Counted from the first letter of the stretch, positions 1 through 8,030 are shown. The stretch is DNA of 57,197 nt from Planctomycetota bacterium (GCA_021781415.1 JAJXWW010000017.1:1-57197); one strand, 5' to 3'. The notes: generated by a model from the letters alone, not told the origin. Numbers and translations: made by a program.

Positions 1-11
1 AGGTTTTTCTA

Positions 12-884
12 ATGCGCTCTTTCCTCGCCAAAACGCTGTCGCGACTGGCTCGATGGGTGCGTCCCAAGGGGATGCCGTATGCGCTGGCCGGGCCGCAGTG
101 GACCGGCGGCGGCTACATCGATAGCTTCCGCCGCACCCGCCAGCCGACGCCCAACGAATTGCTGGCGGAGTTGAAGAATACGGCCTGGACCTGCGCCAGC
201 ATCAACGCCTCGACCTGCGCCCATTATCCACCCAAATTGTATGTGATTACCGAACACCATCATCCGCAAGCCAAGTGCGCGACGAAGGCGCTGTCGCCGT
301 GGAGCGAACGGCGTCTGCGCGCCTTGCCGCATGTGTCGCAACGGCTGACGGGGGGGGCGCGCATCGAGCAAGTGACCGAGCATCCACTGTTGACGCTATT
401 GCAACGTGCCAATCCGATTCATACGGCTTTCGACTTATGGGAGTTGACGACGCTGTATCAAGAGGTTCACGGCAGTGCCTATTGGTATCTCGATCTCGAT
501 CCGCTGCGGCAGACGCCGCGCGGCGTCTGGATATTGCCGTCGCAAAATGTGTCGCCGCGCCGCGAGCCGGGCAGCAATAACATCGTCGATTTCTACCTCT
601 ATCGCAATGGCCGGTGCGAGGAGCGCTTCGCCCCGGAGCAGATCGTCGCCTTTACCTATCCCGATCCGCGCGATCCGTACACCAGCGGTCTGTCGCCGTT
701 GCGCGCCTGCTACGAACAGGCGGCCCTAACCAGCGACTTTGCCGCGTTCAAAAAGGCGAAATTCGAGAATCACGCCGTCCCCGATGCCATCGTGTCGCCG
801 GACGAAGTCATGGGCGAAGAGGAACGCGATCGGCTGGAGACGCAGTGGAACTTCCCTTTCCTTAATACGCGGACGCTCCTATAA
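12..884 (+). CDS. HK97-type phage portal protein, 5' part, interrupted
   Basis: N-terminal about 284 codons of a portal protein, the dodecameric ring at the capsid vertex through which DNA is packaged. Family features seen are the early segment with ALAGPQW, the conserved ELTTLYQEVHGSAYWYL stretch, the PSQNVSPRR strand and the TSGLSPLRACYEQAALTSDFA helix. Codons up to 863 belong to the portal; the last few codons and the stop come from the inserted element. The remaining codons are at 13938-14483 in the same frame. An AGG lies just before the ATG at 12. The large terminase, usually encoded just upstream, would fall outside the window. As it stands the fragment lacks the C-terminal third and should not form a portal ring. 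Confidence 0.85.
   Translation: MRSFLAKTLSRLARWVRPKGMPYALAGPQWTGGGYIDSFRRTRQPTPNELLAELKNTAWTCASINASTCAHYPPKLYVITEHHHPQAKCATKALSPWSERRLRALPHVSQRLTGGARIEQVTEHPLLTLLQRANPIHTAFDLWELTTLYQEVHGSAYWYLDLDPLRQTPRGVWILPSQNVSPRREPGSNNIVDFYLYRNGRCEERFAPEQIVAFTYPDPRDPYTSGLSPLRACYEQAALTSDFAAFKKAKFENHAVPDAIVSPDEVMGEEERDRLETQWNFPFLNTRTLL
851..875 (+). other. attL junction
   Basis: Portal sequence runs up to TTAA (862-865). The element-side arm CTTAATACGCGGACG (861-875) is the exact reverse complement of 13926-13940 at the other end. A serine-recombinase attL is expected to combine a B half (host) with a P' half (element), and this arrangement fits. Confidence 0.8.
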
Positions 885-885
885 T
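880..885 (+). promoter_or_regulatory. Candidate -10 box of the recombinase gene
   Basis: A perfect TATAAT lies 40 bases before the recombinase ATG. The matching -35 window falls on the attL palindrome, so recombinase bound at att could repress its own promoter, and the -35 sequence would differ between integrated and circular forms. The -35 match itself is poor. Confidence 0.4.
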
Positions 886-924
886 GCTCTTAGTAGGTCG
901 CTTATTTCTCTAAGGAGCCAGCTT

Positions 925-2976
925 ATGACCGCGAAACCGCCGAACCGTGCTGTGGCGTTTAGCTACGTCCGCTTCTCCACGCCGGAACAGATGAAGGGCG
1001 ACAGTCTCCGCCGTCAGACTCAAGCAACGGAGGAATGGTGTCAACGCAACGGCATTATTCTCGACACTTCGACAACCCTCCACGACCTCGGCAAGTCGGC
1101 TTTCGCCAAGGCCAAAAAGAAACCGCAAGAGGATGACGACGGTATGGCGTCCGTCCTGGAACTAGCCGATTTGGTGAACCCAGACCGCCGCGCCCTCGCT
1201 GGGTTCTTGGAACTCATCAAGAAACGGTTAGTGCCGCGTGGCGCATTTCTCGTCATCGAAAATTTGGACCGGCTCACCCGTGACGATACCGTACCAGCGA
1301 CCCACCTGCTGACCGGCATCTTGCTCGCCGGAGTCAAGGTCGTCCAGTTGAAGCCGCTAGAGCAAGTGCTGACGGAGCGGTCGGATGGTTACGCGATCCT
1401 CATGGCCGTGATGGAGATGAGTAGGGGTAACAGCGAATCCAAGATCAAGTCGGAGCGCATCGGCGGTGCTTGGGATAATAAGCGGGAACACGCACGCGAT
1501 GGCGTGGTAATGACGCGCAACCTCCCCGCCTGGGTCCAAGTACAAAGCATCGACCGCGACCGCTACACGCTGGCGTTGATCCCGGAACGGGCCAAAGTCA
1601 TCAGCCGCATTTTCACGCTGGCGGCGAGCGGCCTGGGGACATTGCGCATCGCTCAGAAGCTCACCGAGGAAGGCGTACCGGCGTTCGCGCGGCATTTGGA
1701 CGAGAAGGCGATTGCTCGCTATGAGGAGCGCCGCCGTATCGCCGGTAAGCCGCCATTGACGGACAAAGAGCGAGCCGACTTGAACAAGCCAGGCCATTTG
1801 AATTGGCGAACCGGCGAGTGGGTTCCCTCCGCGAGTTGGAACTCAAGTTACATCCTTGACATTTTGACCGACCGCCGCGCTCTGGGAGAGTGTTCGCCAA
1901 GAGCGAGGCGCGGCTTGGCCGATGGACCGGCAATCCCGAACTACTTTCCTCCCGTAGTGGATGAGAAGACGTTTGACATCGTGCGCGCCGCTCTGGCCGA
2001 TAGAAAGCCTCTGGACAGCGAATCACACAAGGGCAGACGCATCGGCAAGCACGTCGATTTGTTCGCCAAGATGGTCTACGACGCACTCGACGGTACGCCG
2101 TACTACACCGCTACCAAAACGGAAGTGGTCGAAAGCCGCCAGTCGCAAAGAGATCGGAAGGAGTCCAGAAAAGTGCGTGGAGCGACAAGATCCAGACGAG
2201 TCGGCGAGCGCCGTCGCTCTCGCATATTGGTGAATGCCCCGTCCGTACATGGGTTGGGACCAAAGAAGTCGTTTCCGATGCCGACGTTCGAGAGGGCCAT
2301 ACTCTCCATGCTCCGCGAGATCGACCCCAGAGAGATTCTCGGTGATACCAACGCGAACGCGGAGGTTGCCGATTTGGAGCGCCGGGCTAGATGGCTCGTG
2401 GAGCGACAAATACAGCTTGGTGCGGAACTACGCCACGGTGACATCCCCATTATTGCCCAGCAGCTCCGCGAACTGAAGGATGAAGAAAACGAACTGGCAA
2501 AACGGCTCGATCAAGCACGACAGCTGGCAGCGAAACCGTTACTTGAGACGTGGCGAGATCTCCTCAAGCTGCTCGATGAGGACGAGGATATGGACGTGCG
2601 GCGACGGCTGCGCTCCGCCATCGCGCGTACCATTGACGTTATTCGCGTCATCATCGTCCCAAGGGGCCGCGACCGGCTGGCAGCGGTGCAGATCGAGTTT
2701 GCTGGTGGTGGAGCGCGGCGCAACTACAATATCATCCACCGTCCGGCTCTGTGGTTGGGAAGCAACAAAGGTATGAGACCTGCGCGATGGTACGTCAATT
2801 CGAGCAAGAGCGTGATTGTGGTCGATTACGAGACGGGCGAGGAAGGGTGGTCGGGTCATTTCCCAGAGCCGGATCTGCGCACCAAAACCGGCGCTGATGA
2901 GGCGCTTGGCTGGCTTGAAAAGTTGCCTCAAGATTGGATCGACCGCTTGCTGGCGGAGGGCACAGAGATTGGTTAG
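925..2976 (+). CDS. Large serine recombinase (integrase of the element)
   Basis: A 683-residue site-specific recombinase that should integrate and excise the element. The catalytic domain opens with SYVRFSTPEQ, whose serine is the expected nucleophile, followed by DSLRRQ and ENLDRLTRD, typical of the resolvase/invertase fold. A recombinase domain follows (about residues 200-360, with RIFTLAASGLGTLRIAQKL), then a long charged coiled-coil region (about 460-560). The CxxC zinc ribbon common in large serine integrases is not visible. The start was set at the ATG after AAGGAGCC (912-919); the longer open frame upstream overlaps the portal. It is the first gene inside attL, the normal position for an integrase. 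Confidence 0.93.
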   Translation: MTAKPPNRAVAFSYVRFSTPEQMKGDSLRRQTQATEEWCQRNGIILDTSTTLHDLGKSAFAKAKKKPQEDDDGMASVLELADLVNPDRRALAGFLELIKKRLVPRGAFLVIENLDRLTRDDTVPATHLLTGILLAGVKVVQLKPLEQVLTERSDGYAILMAVMEMSRGNSESKIKSERIGGAWDNKREHARDGVVMTRNLPAWVQVQSIDRDRYTLALIPERAKVISRIFTLAASGLGTLRIAQKLTEEGVPAFARHLDEKAIARYEERRRIAGKPPLTDKERADLNKPGHLNWRTGEWVPSASWNSSYILDILTDRRALGECSPRARRGLADGPAIPNYFPPVVDEKTFDIVRAALADRKPLDSESHKGRRIGKHVDLFAKMVYDALDGTPYYTATKTEVVESRQSQRDRKESRKVRGATRSRRVGERRRSRILVNAPSVHGLGPKKSFPMPTFERAILSMLREIDPREILGDTNANAEVADLERRARWLVERQIQLGAELRHGDIPIIAQQLRELKDEENELAKRLDQARQLAAKPLLETWRDLLKLLDEDEDMDVRRRLRSAIARTIDVIRVIIVPRGRDRLAAVQIEFAGGGARRNYNIIHRPALWLGSNKGMRPARWYVNSSKSVIVVDYETGEEGWSGHFPEPDLRTKTGADEALGWLEKLPQDWIDRLLAEGTEIG

Positions 2977-3341
2977 TTACACTCAAGCACCTTCTTGAAG
3001 ATTTCTAGGAACATCTCCGTAGGGCGTCGCCAGGCCTTCCACCATGAGTCACGGCGTTTATACTTCCTTGATACGAGCCGCATGGCATCACGCACGTTCT
3101 CCCAGATGGTGTTGAAAAACAATGGCTCCTGGCCGTCCTCGTATATCCAAACATCGCGGTGGCCGTCGCTCCTCTTCATCTTCTGCCCAAGCGCGCGGAA
3201 CATCGCCAGGTCGCGCTGGATCATGCGTAGGCTCCCATATTTACACGCTAAGAGATGCACGTTCAGGCCGCAGTCATCGTCCAGACGTTCATCCATCTCC
3301 CTCCAGCGTTTGAATCGGTCGAGATCGGTGTTCTTTGGCAT
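2973..3341 (-). CDS. Small winged-helix-like protein, candidate regulator or directionality factor
   Basis: A 122-residue protein convergent with the recombinase, their ends overlapping by 4 bases. Residues about 20-55, ending in LRMIQRDLAMFRALGQKM, look like the HTH_11-type winged helix at the start of WYL regulators (SxRTIQRDLxxLRxLG pattern), but no WYL domain follows. A small DNA-binding protein beside a serine integrase is a plausible recombination directionality factor or repressor; this is inference from position and the helix alone. It is divergent from the replication operon, with a palindrome (3375-3395) between them. Confidence 0.6.
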   Translation of the reverse strand: MPKNTDLDRFKRWREMDERLDDDCGLNVHLLACKYGSLRMIQRDLAMFRALGQKMKRSDGHRDVWIYEDGQEPLFFNTIWENVRDAMRLVSRKYKRRDSWWKAWRRPTEMFLEIFKKVLECN

Positions 3342-3374
3342 GCGCCCAGGATAGGGACTGAATAAATGTTAGTC

Positions 3375-3395
3375 AAGCGACGTTTAACGTCGCTT
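3375..3395. promoter_or_regulatory. Palindrome in the divergent intergenic region
   Basis: AAGCGACGT, then TTA, then ACGTCGCTT: a perfect 9 bp inverted repeat in the 170 bp gap between the leftward regulator (2973-3341) and the rightward genes starting at 3512. The location suits an operator for the neighbouring regulator. Confidence 0.4.
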
Positions 3396-3511
3396 TCAAG
3401 CCCCGCTCGCTTGAAGGACAACCAAGCGTTGGTAGCATTTATCCTTCATGCGACCGAGGCCAGCGTCTCCGCGTTGGAGGCGCGGCCACGATCAACAACG
3501 GGAGAAGCAAC

Positions 3512-3844
3512 ATGGTTCGACCTAGTGAGGGTATGCTGGATCTATTCGCATTGCTTTGTGACAGCTTCGAGGATTTAGACATCAGAACGCTCAAGGCATC
3601 AAACCTGTTCGCCGAGTTCTGCGAGGGCATGACTGCGGAGAGCGCGGACGATCTGCTGTTGAAGTTGAAAGTCCTCCTTTGGGTGGCTTCCGTAAGGCTG
3701 GAAGCCTTCGCTACCCTTCTCGGACCAAAATTCCTGAATGTCGTCCACGAATATTGGGAATGCCACCCAAAAGACGTGCAGCATTGTCTTGATATGGCGA
3801 ACGATCTTGACATTGGCCCCAATTACAATCCGTCGATCAACTGA
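3512..3844 (+). CDS. Hypothetical protein, first gene of the replication operon
   Basis: A 110-residue, mostly helical acidic protein with no recognised family. GGGAGAAGCAAC gives a ribosome site before the ATG. It precedes another small gene by about 30 bases and probably belongs to the same early transcript. The conserved-looking core LFAEFCEGMTAESADDLLLK does not suggest a function. Confidence 0.6.
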   Translation: MVRPSEGMLDLFALLCDSFEDLDIRTLKASNLFAEFCEGMTAESADDLLLKLKVLLWVASVRLEAFATLLGPKFLNVVHEYWECHPKDVQHCLDMANDLDIGPNYNPSIN

Positions 3845-3875
3845 CTTTTTAGACACTATTTGGAGGAGCGTGAAA

Positions 3876-4274
3876 ATGTTAAAGTATGATGACATCTTGA
3901 TGCGTTCGGCCATCGCGACCAAATTGGACGATGGCCCACACGACACCGGATTTATCAATCGCAGGACCGGAGAGATCGTATTCCTCCCGGACGCCGAAGG
4001 CAATTGTGAGAATTGGTACGGCCTTGATGTCACAATTGATAGCGTTTTTGACCGCGCTAGGATTGCTGCGAACCAAGACGAATGGATCGAAATTCCGAGG
4101 AAGGTCTTTGTTCCCATTTTCCACGAGGACTGGTGTGAACGTCGGACAACTCGCCCAAGGAGGGACTGGACGCCCTGCACATGCGGGGCAGAGGAACGGA
4201 TACGGGAAGAACGGCAAGATGAAGAAGACGATGCCTTCATTCGAGCATTTTTGACTGAGCATGGGCTGGAGTAG
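3876..4274 (+). CDS. Hypothetical protein
   Basis: 132 residues; the start was chosen at the ATG after GGAGGAG (3862-3868), inside a longer open frame. It contains TGFINRRTGEIVFLPDAEG, similar to the UPF0158-like pattern of small proteins with a paired strand read as a modified tag, followed by a WIEIPRKVFVP segment and a C-terminal acidic helix. The resemblance to UPF0158 is weak and no function is assigned. A terminator-like hairpin follows at 4287. Confidence 0.6.
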   Translation: MLKYDDILMRSAIATKLDDGPHDTGFINRRTGEIVFLPDAEGNCENWYGLDVTIDSVFDRARIAANQDEWIEIPRKVFVPIFHEDWCERRTTRPRRDWTPCTCGAEERIREERQDEEDDAFIRAFLTEHGLE

Positions 4275-4286
4275 TCGGCACAATTT

Positions 4287-4328
4287 ATCCGCCGCTCTTC
4301 CCATTCGGACGGGCGGCGGATTTTATTC
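4287..4328 (+). terminator. Rho-independent terminator-like hairpin
   Basis: ATCCGCCGC (4287-4295) pairs perfectly with GCGGCGGAT (4313-4321), followed by TTTTATT. It ends the transcript of the two upstream small genes. Confidence 0.65.
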
Positions 4329-4332
4329 TGGG

Positions 4333-4373
4333 ATCGGTAAAGTGGCTTTTACTTATTACCCTAATATCGGTAA
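4333..4373 (+). promoter_or_regulatory. Candidate operator with ATCGGTAA repeats
   Basis: ATCGGTAA occurs at 4333-4340 and 4366-4373; the second copy also forms the inverted pair TTACC-N8-GGTAA (4356-4373). The repeats lie just before the HTH gene at 4399, as expected for autoregulation by a small repressor. Confidence 0.45.
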
Positions 4374-4398
4374 GATCGAGGGAGAAAGAGAGGTTCGG

Positions 4399-4818
4399 AT
4401 GACCACACGAGCAAACCCAGTGTATCTGACAAGATTGCGCCGCCTGATTCACAAGAGCGCACAGAACGTCCACACCATCGCACGCATGTCAGGTATTCCG
4501 ACGCCCGTATTGCATCGCTTCGTGAAAGGTGAACGCGGACTCAACGCCGACACAGCCGAGAAATTGGCCAACTACTTGGAATTGCGAGACAATACAGAGC
4601 CATTACCGGCCAGGGTCGTCTTGGACTTAATCGCGCACATCACGAAGGGCATCCGGCACCTAGACGAGCAGATTGAGCGTATTCCCAACAGCGATGAGCG
4701 CGAATCACTAGAAGCGATCCGTCGTGAGTACATGGAACCCAGTCTGACCGACCTGAAACGATTGCTCGGCAAGCATTATCCAGACTTGGTCGAGGAAGAA
4801 ACTACGAACGGCAAGTGA
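4399..4818 (+). CDS. HTH (XRE-like) regulator
   Basis: 139 residues. Residues about 15-60 form a lambda-repressor-type helix-turn-helix (TIARMSGIPTPVLHRFVKGERGLNADTAEKLANYL), followed by a coiled-coil-like C-terminal half that may dimerise. The ATG follows GGAGAAAGAGAGG. Directly upstream are ATCGGTAA repeats and a terminator, so this protein probably starts a new transcript covering the primase and may control the lysis/lysogeny-like switch of the element. Confidence 0.75.
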   Translation: MTTRANPVYLTRLRRLIHKSAQNVHTIARMSGIPTPVLHRFVKGERGLNADTAEKLANYLELRDNTEPLPARVVLDLIAHITKGIRHLDEQIERIPNSDERESLEAIRREYMEPSLTDLKRLLGKHYPDLVEEETTNGK

Positions 4819-4950
4819 GTAGTGTTCGCCCGCCACGCTGTAATGATTGCATCATCGCCTGATTCAAACCCTAGTTGGAGGCGCGGTGACAGGAGCCGCG
4901 AAGAACATGAACACTTTGTATCAACAAGCAGTTTGGGAAACGAACAAAAT

Positions 4951-4982
4951 GGGGCCAACCTTCCAGGAAAGAGGTTGGCCCC
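4951..4982 (+). promoter_or_regulatory. Leader hairpin before the primase-helicase start
   Basis: GGGGCCAACCT (4951-4961) pairs perfectly with AGGTTGGCCCC (4972-4982). The stem ends 2 bases before AGGAG (4985-4989), the ribosome site of the ATG at 4996. In mRNA an 11 bp GC-rich stem next to the ribosome site could damp translation of the replication gene, or act as an attenuator. Confidence 0.5.
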
Positions 4983-4995
4983 GCAGGAGAACCCG

Positions 4996-6525
4996 ATGGT
5001 TCCTCGAATCGCTACGAAAAAAAGTATATCTGAAAATCCGCGTGCGGTAAAGCACCCGGAGCCGTCTTGCAATGGCGACGGACACACACTCCACGAAGCG
5101 CCGGACGACCCCCATCGCCTGGCCCGCCTGTATCTGGATTCCGAGCGCCGTTGTAACCGCAACACTATCGTCAGATGGCGCGGCGAGTTTCATCGCTGGG
5201 ACGGCACGGCCTACGTCCCAACCCAAGACGATCAAGTGTGCGGTTATCTGACCGCTGCCATCAAAAGAGAGTTCGACCGGCTGGCAACACAAGACTTGGC
5301 CGCGTGGTCTTCGGACCAGCCGAAGGACGCCAAGGGTCGCCCCCTCCCGAAACCGTGCTGCCGCAAGGTGACAACCAATCTCACCGCCAACGTAGTACAA
5401 GCACTGGCGAGCATGACGCTGTTGCCCGATAGCACCTCACAACCGTCGTGGCTCGGAGCCAAAACGCCCGTCACCATGCTGCCCGCCCGCGAGATGCTAT
5501 CCTGTCGAAACGGTCTGGTGCATCTGCCATCCGTACTGCGCGGACGCGGGAGACTGTTGCCGGCCACGCCGCAATTCTTCTCCACCAATTCCATCGGCTA
5601 TGATTTTGACCTCAACGCGCCGGAGCCGGAGCAATGGCTGAAGTTCCTGCGCGAAATCTGGCCGGACGATCCGCAGAGCTTGGAGACGTTACAGGAGTGG
5701 TTCGGCTACTGTCTGCTGCCGGACACGAGCCAACAAAAGATTCTTATGATGATTGGGCCAAAACGCTCCGGTCGAGGAACTATCAGCCGCGTTCTGCGCG
5801 CCTTGGTGTGCCCGTCCAATACGGCTAGTTGTTCGCTGTCATCTCTCGGCGGCAGCTTCGGATTGCAAGCGCTGCTCGGCAAGACCTTGGCTATCATTGC
5901 CGACGCCAGATTGTCCGGCAGAACCAACTTGGAGATGATAGCCGAACGCTTGCTCAACATCTCCGGCGAGGATGCCGTGCCGGTGGAGCGGAAGTTTCTG
6001 ACTACGATACATACGCCGCTGGCCGTCCGCTTCATGGTGCTAAGCAATGAACTGCCGCACTTGAGTGACGCTAGTGGTGCCCTCGCCAGCCGCTTCATTG
6101 TCCTGCGCTTTACGAAGAGTTGGTATGGCGAGGAAGATCCCGCCCTGACAAACAAGTTGCTTGAAGAAGTCCCAGGAATCCTGCTCTGGGCCTTGGAGGG
6201 TCTCAAGCGGCTCCGCGAGCGAGGACGGTTCGTCCAGCCATCCTCGGCCCTGGGGTTAGTGGAGACTCTCGCGGACCTCAGCAGCAATATCAAGACCTGG
6301 ATCAAGGAACGCTGCATCGTCGATCCTAAGTGTAGAGACACGCCAGCCGCGATGTATCGAGAGTGGTGTCGCTGGTGCGAAGAGAACCGCCAAGAGCCGG
6401 GCGCTAAGTCAGTCTTCAGCCGCGACATGCACACCGCCTTGCCGGAGCTACAGACTAAAGAATGCCGAGTGCCGGGCAAAAAGAAGGTTCGCTTTTGGTT
6501 AGGTGTTCGACTAAGGACGAGCTAG
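4996..6525 (+). CDS. P4-type primase/SF3 helicase, replication protein
   Basis: A phage/plasmid P4-family replication protein, 509 residues from the ATG at 4996, chosen for AGGAG six bases upstream; the frame stays open back to GTG 4822. The N-terminal half carries the D5_N-like region (RLARLYLDSERRCNRNTIVRW, and FYSTNS-like FFSTNSIGYDFD before the helicase). The SF3 helicase core has Walker A GPKRSGRGT with arginine in the usual lysine position, AIIADARLS as Walker B, and the conserved VERKF and FMVLSNELPHLSD motifs. No complete primase catalytic domain is visible, so priming may depend on partners such as 6978-7394. It drives element replication from a nearby origin, as in P4-like satellites. 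Confidence 0.85.
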   Translation: MVPRIATKKSISENPRAVKHPEPSCNGDGHTLHEAPDDPHRLARLYLDSERRCNRNTIVRWRGEFHRWDGTAYVPTQDDQVCGYLTAAIKREFDRLATQDLAAWSSDQPKDAKGRPLPKPCCRKVTTNLTANVVQALASMTLLPDSTSQPSWLGAKTPVTMLPAREMLSCRNGLVHLPSVLRGRGRLLPATPQFFSTNSIGYDFDLNAPEPEQWLKFLREIWPDDPQSLETLQEWFGYCLLPDTSQQKILMMIGPKRSGRGTISRVLRALVCPSNTASCSLSSLGGSFGLQALLGKTLAIIADARLSGRTNLEMIAERLLNISGEDAVPVERKFLTTIHTPLAVRFMVLSNELPHLSDASGALASRFIVLRFTKSWYGEEDPALTNKLLEEVPGILLWALEGLKRLRERGRFVQPSSALGLVETLADLSSNIKTWIKERCIVDPKCRDTPAAMYREWCRWCEENRQEPGAKSVFSRDMHTALPELQTKECRVPGKKKVRFWLGVRLRTS

Positions 6526-6647
6526 AGTGTCCCGCGTCCCGCGATGTCCCGCGATACTTTCTATTTCGGCTCTAACTCGGAAGAGAGAACTATTAAGTAG
6601 GAACGGCAATGCGAGTTATCGCGGGACATCGCGGGACGCGGGACACT
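6526..6647. repeat. 31 bp perfect inverted repeat of iterons, candidate replication origin
   Basis: Arms 6526-6556 and 6617-6647 are perfect reverse complements, separated by 60 relatively AT-rich bases. Each arm contains three tandem versions of TGTCCCGCG. The left arm begins one base after the primase stop codon. Iterated motifs beside an SF3 helicase gene fit an origin bound by the replication protein. A transcript would also form a very strong hairpin, so a terminator or protein-binding role cannot be excluded. Confidence 0.6.
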
Positions 6648-6678
6648 ACGTTATGGCCAATCGAAGGGGGGAGCAACA

Positions 6679-6915
6679 ATGCACGACACGAACGAACGAA
6701 CCGACTTTCTCGCCGACATGCGCCGTTCGCGCAAGGGCAACTTGTGGCGGCGGACGGACGACGGGCGGACGGCGACGATCTTTGTCAACAAGTACGGCGC
6801 GTACTCGTGGTGCATCGCTGACGGCACGGAGACGCAGTTCTCCCGCCACAGCTTCGCCAGCGAACGAGACGCCGCCGCCGATCTGCTGGAACACCTAGAT
6901 GTCGAGGGCTACTGA
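6679..6915 (+). CDS. Small hypothetical protein
   Basis: 78 residues after GGGGGGAGCAAC. The central pattern GNLWRRTDDGRTATIFVNKYGAYSWCIAD predicts a compact beta fold reminiscent of small phage and plasmid proteins, but no family is recognised. It lies immediately after the candidate origin. Confidence 0.6.
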   Translation: MHDTNERTDFLADMRRSRKGNLWRRTDDGRTATIFVNKYGAYSWCIADGTETQFSRHSFASERDAAADLLEHLDVEGY

Positions 6916-6933
6916 GCATGGCCCTGGGACTTA

Positions 6934-7379
6934 TGCCCCGTTGGGCGATCTATCTTGCCCGTTGACAGGAGACTATCATGGCACGACGTTTTGAATCCTT
7001 CCTCTGGGAGTTGTGTAGCCACCTGTTGGGACCGCCGGAGTACGGCTCCTCCTGGCACTGCCCCTTTTGCGATCCTGACCCGGAACGGAAATCGTGGGCG
7101 AGCTTCTCCGTTCGACCGCCCTTGCGACACTACCCCATAAAGTTCCGCTGCCATCGCTGCAAGGTTTGGGGCGACGAACACGACCTGCTCCACAAGTTCT
7201 TCCACGACGATGAAGAGAGCCAGCAGTTTTGGCTTGACTACGGTCAAGCATTCTACCCACCGGAGTTGCGGTCCCGCCGTGGCTACCCCGACACGGGCAA
7301 CGCGCCGCCAGCCCCATCCATGATGTCCACCAACACCAAACGCGGACAACGGCGTAGCGATAGATCGCCCAACGGGGCA
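6934..7379. repeat. 21 bp perfect inverted repeats flanking the CHC2-like gene
   Basis: The sequence 6934-6954 (core CCCCGTTGGGCGATCTATC) reappears as an exact reverse complement at 7359-7379. The pair brackets nearly the whole gene 6978-7394; the right copy lies within its last codons. It may be a recombination-made cassette border or a pair of protein-binding sites. Confidence 0.7.
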
Positions 7380-7394
7380 CAACGGGAGGACTGA
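6978..7394 (+). CDS. CHC2-like primase zinc-binding protein
   Basis: 138 residues. WHCPFCDPDPERKSWASFSV, followed by KFRCHRCKVWGDEHDLL, has the C-x2-C ... C-x2-C layout and spacing of the CHC2 zinc ribbon found at the start of DnaG-type primases, where it reads template DNA. No TOPRIM domain follows, so it is a detached zinc module. Next to a P4-type helicase without an obvious primase domain, it may supply template recognition; this pairing is inferred. A good GGAG site precedes the ATG. The tail (residues about 100-138) is Pro/Arg-rich and overlaps the 21 bp repeat. Confidence 0.65.
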   Translation: MARRFESFLWELCSHLLGPPEYGSSWHCPFCDPDPERKSWASFSVRPPLRHYPIKFRCHRCKVWGDEHDLLHKFFHDDEESQQFWLDYGQAFYPPELRSRRGYPDTGNAPPAPSMMSTNTKRGQRRSDRSPNGAQRED

Positions 7395-7422
7395 TTGGTA
7401 ATACCAGACATGAGGAGAAACA

Positions 7423-7659
7423 ATGGACACCGGATCTCAGAAATTGAGACGTGCAGCGGAAAAGCGACTCAAGAAAGCTGAGAAGCGTGAACAGCGTAAA
7501 CCTAGGTACGCCGACTCTACCGCGCCGAACGTATCCCTGCCGCGCCGATACGCTGACGGCAGCTGTACGCCGAACCTTGCAAGGTTTCCGAACGGCCCGC
7601 ATTGTTTCGGGCATGACCTCGTTCCCCTTCCTCTTCTCAGAAACAAGGAGATGATATGA
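7423..7659 (+). CDS. Small basic hypothetical protein
   Basis: 78 residues, starting after GAGGAGAAACA. The first 30 residues are very rich in Lys and Arg (KLRRAAEKRLKKAEKREQRK), suggesting nucleic-acid binding; the rest is low complexity. It overlaps the next gene by ATGA, so translational coupling is likely. Confidence 0.5.
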   Translation: MDTGSQKLRRAAEKRLKKAEKREQRKPRYADSTAPNVSLPRRYADGSCTPNLARFPNGPHCFGHDLVPLPLLRNKEMI

Positions 7660-7940
7660 GCGACGAATCGGCCAGCGATGACAAGGGTTCCTGTCGTAAC
7701 CCTATTAAGGCTCCGAAACCCGATGCGACGCGCGGCGGTGTGAAGGGCTGGAAACGCCGATGTGGCGCTAAAACCCGCAAGGGCACGCCTTGCCAGCGCC
7801 CCCCGATGGCGGGAATGACGCGCTGTAGACTTCATGGTGGTGCAACGCCGATAGGAATGGCATCGCCGCACTACAAACATGGGCGGAGATCGAGGTTCCT
7901 CGCCGGGTGGCCGGAGCTACCGCCACGGGAGGACGGATAA
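7656..7940 (+). CDS. HGGxSTG-type small protein
   Basis: 94 residues with RCGAKTRKGTPCQRPPMAG, then TRCRLHGGATP, the CGAxTRxGxPCxxP...CxxHGG pattern of the HGGXSTG domain family common in phages and mobile elements (often near packaging genes). The conserved Cys and His residues suggest zinc binding. The biochemical role is unknown to me. It is the last gene of the rightward replication operon, which meets the leftward cargo block. Confidence 0.7.
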   Translation: MSDESASDDKGSCRNPIKAPKPDATRGGVKGWKRRCGAKTRKGTPCQRPPMAGMTRCRLHGGATPIGMASPHYKHGRRSRFLAGWPELPPREDG

Positions 7941-7956
7941 CGGACTGCTGAGATAG

Positions 7957-7971
7957 CTATGCTTTGCATAG
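7957..7971. terminator. Short hairpin between convergent operons
   Basis: CTATGC, TTT, GCATAG: a 6 bp stem in the 90-base gap between convergent gene blocks. It has no T tract, so a terminator role is tentative. Confidence 0.3.
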
Positions 7972-8030
7972 ATCAAGAAGCTATGGCAGCGACGTAACGA
8001 CGGTGATTCCGACCTCCAAGCTGGCTGCTC

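Noticed and set aside
739..924. Upstream extension of the recombinase frame
   Set aside because: The extension overlaps portal codons and crosses attL; the ATG at 925 has a strong ribosome site and starts right before the catalytic domain.
6526..6647. CRISPR array
   Set aside because: The TGTCCCGCG units are tandem and inverted without spacers of regular length, and no cas gene is present.
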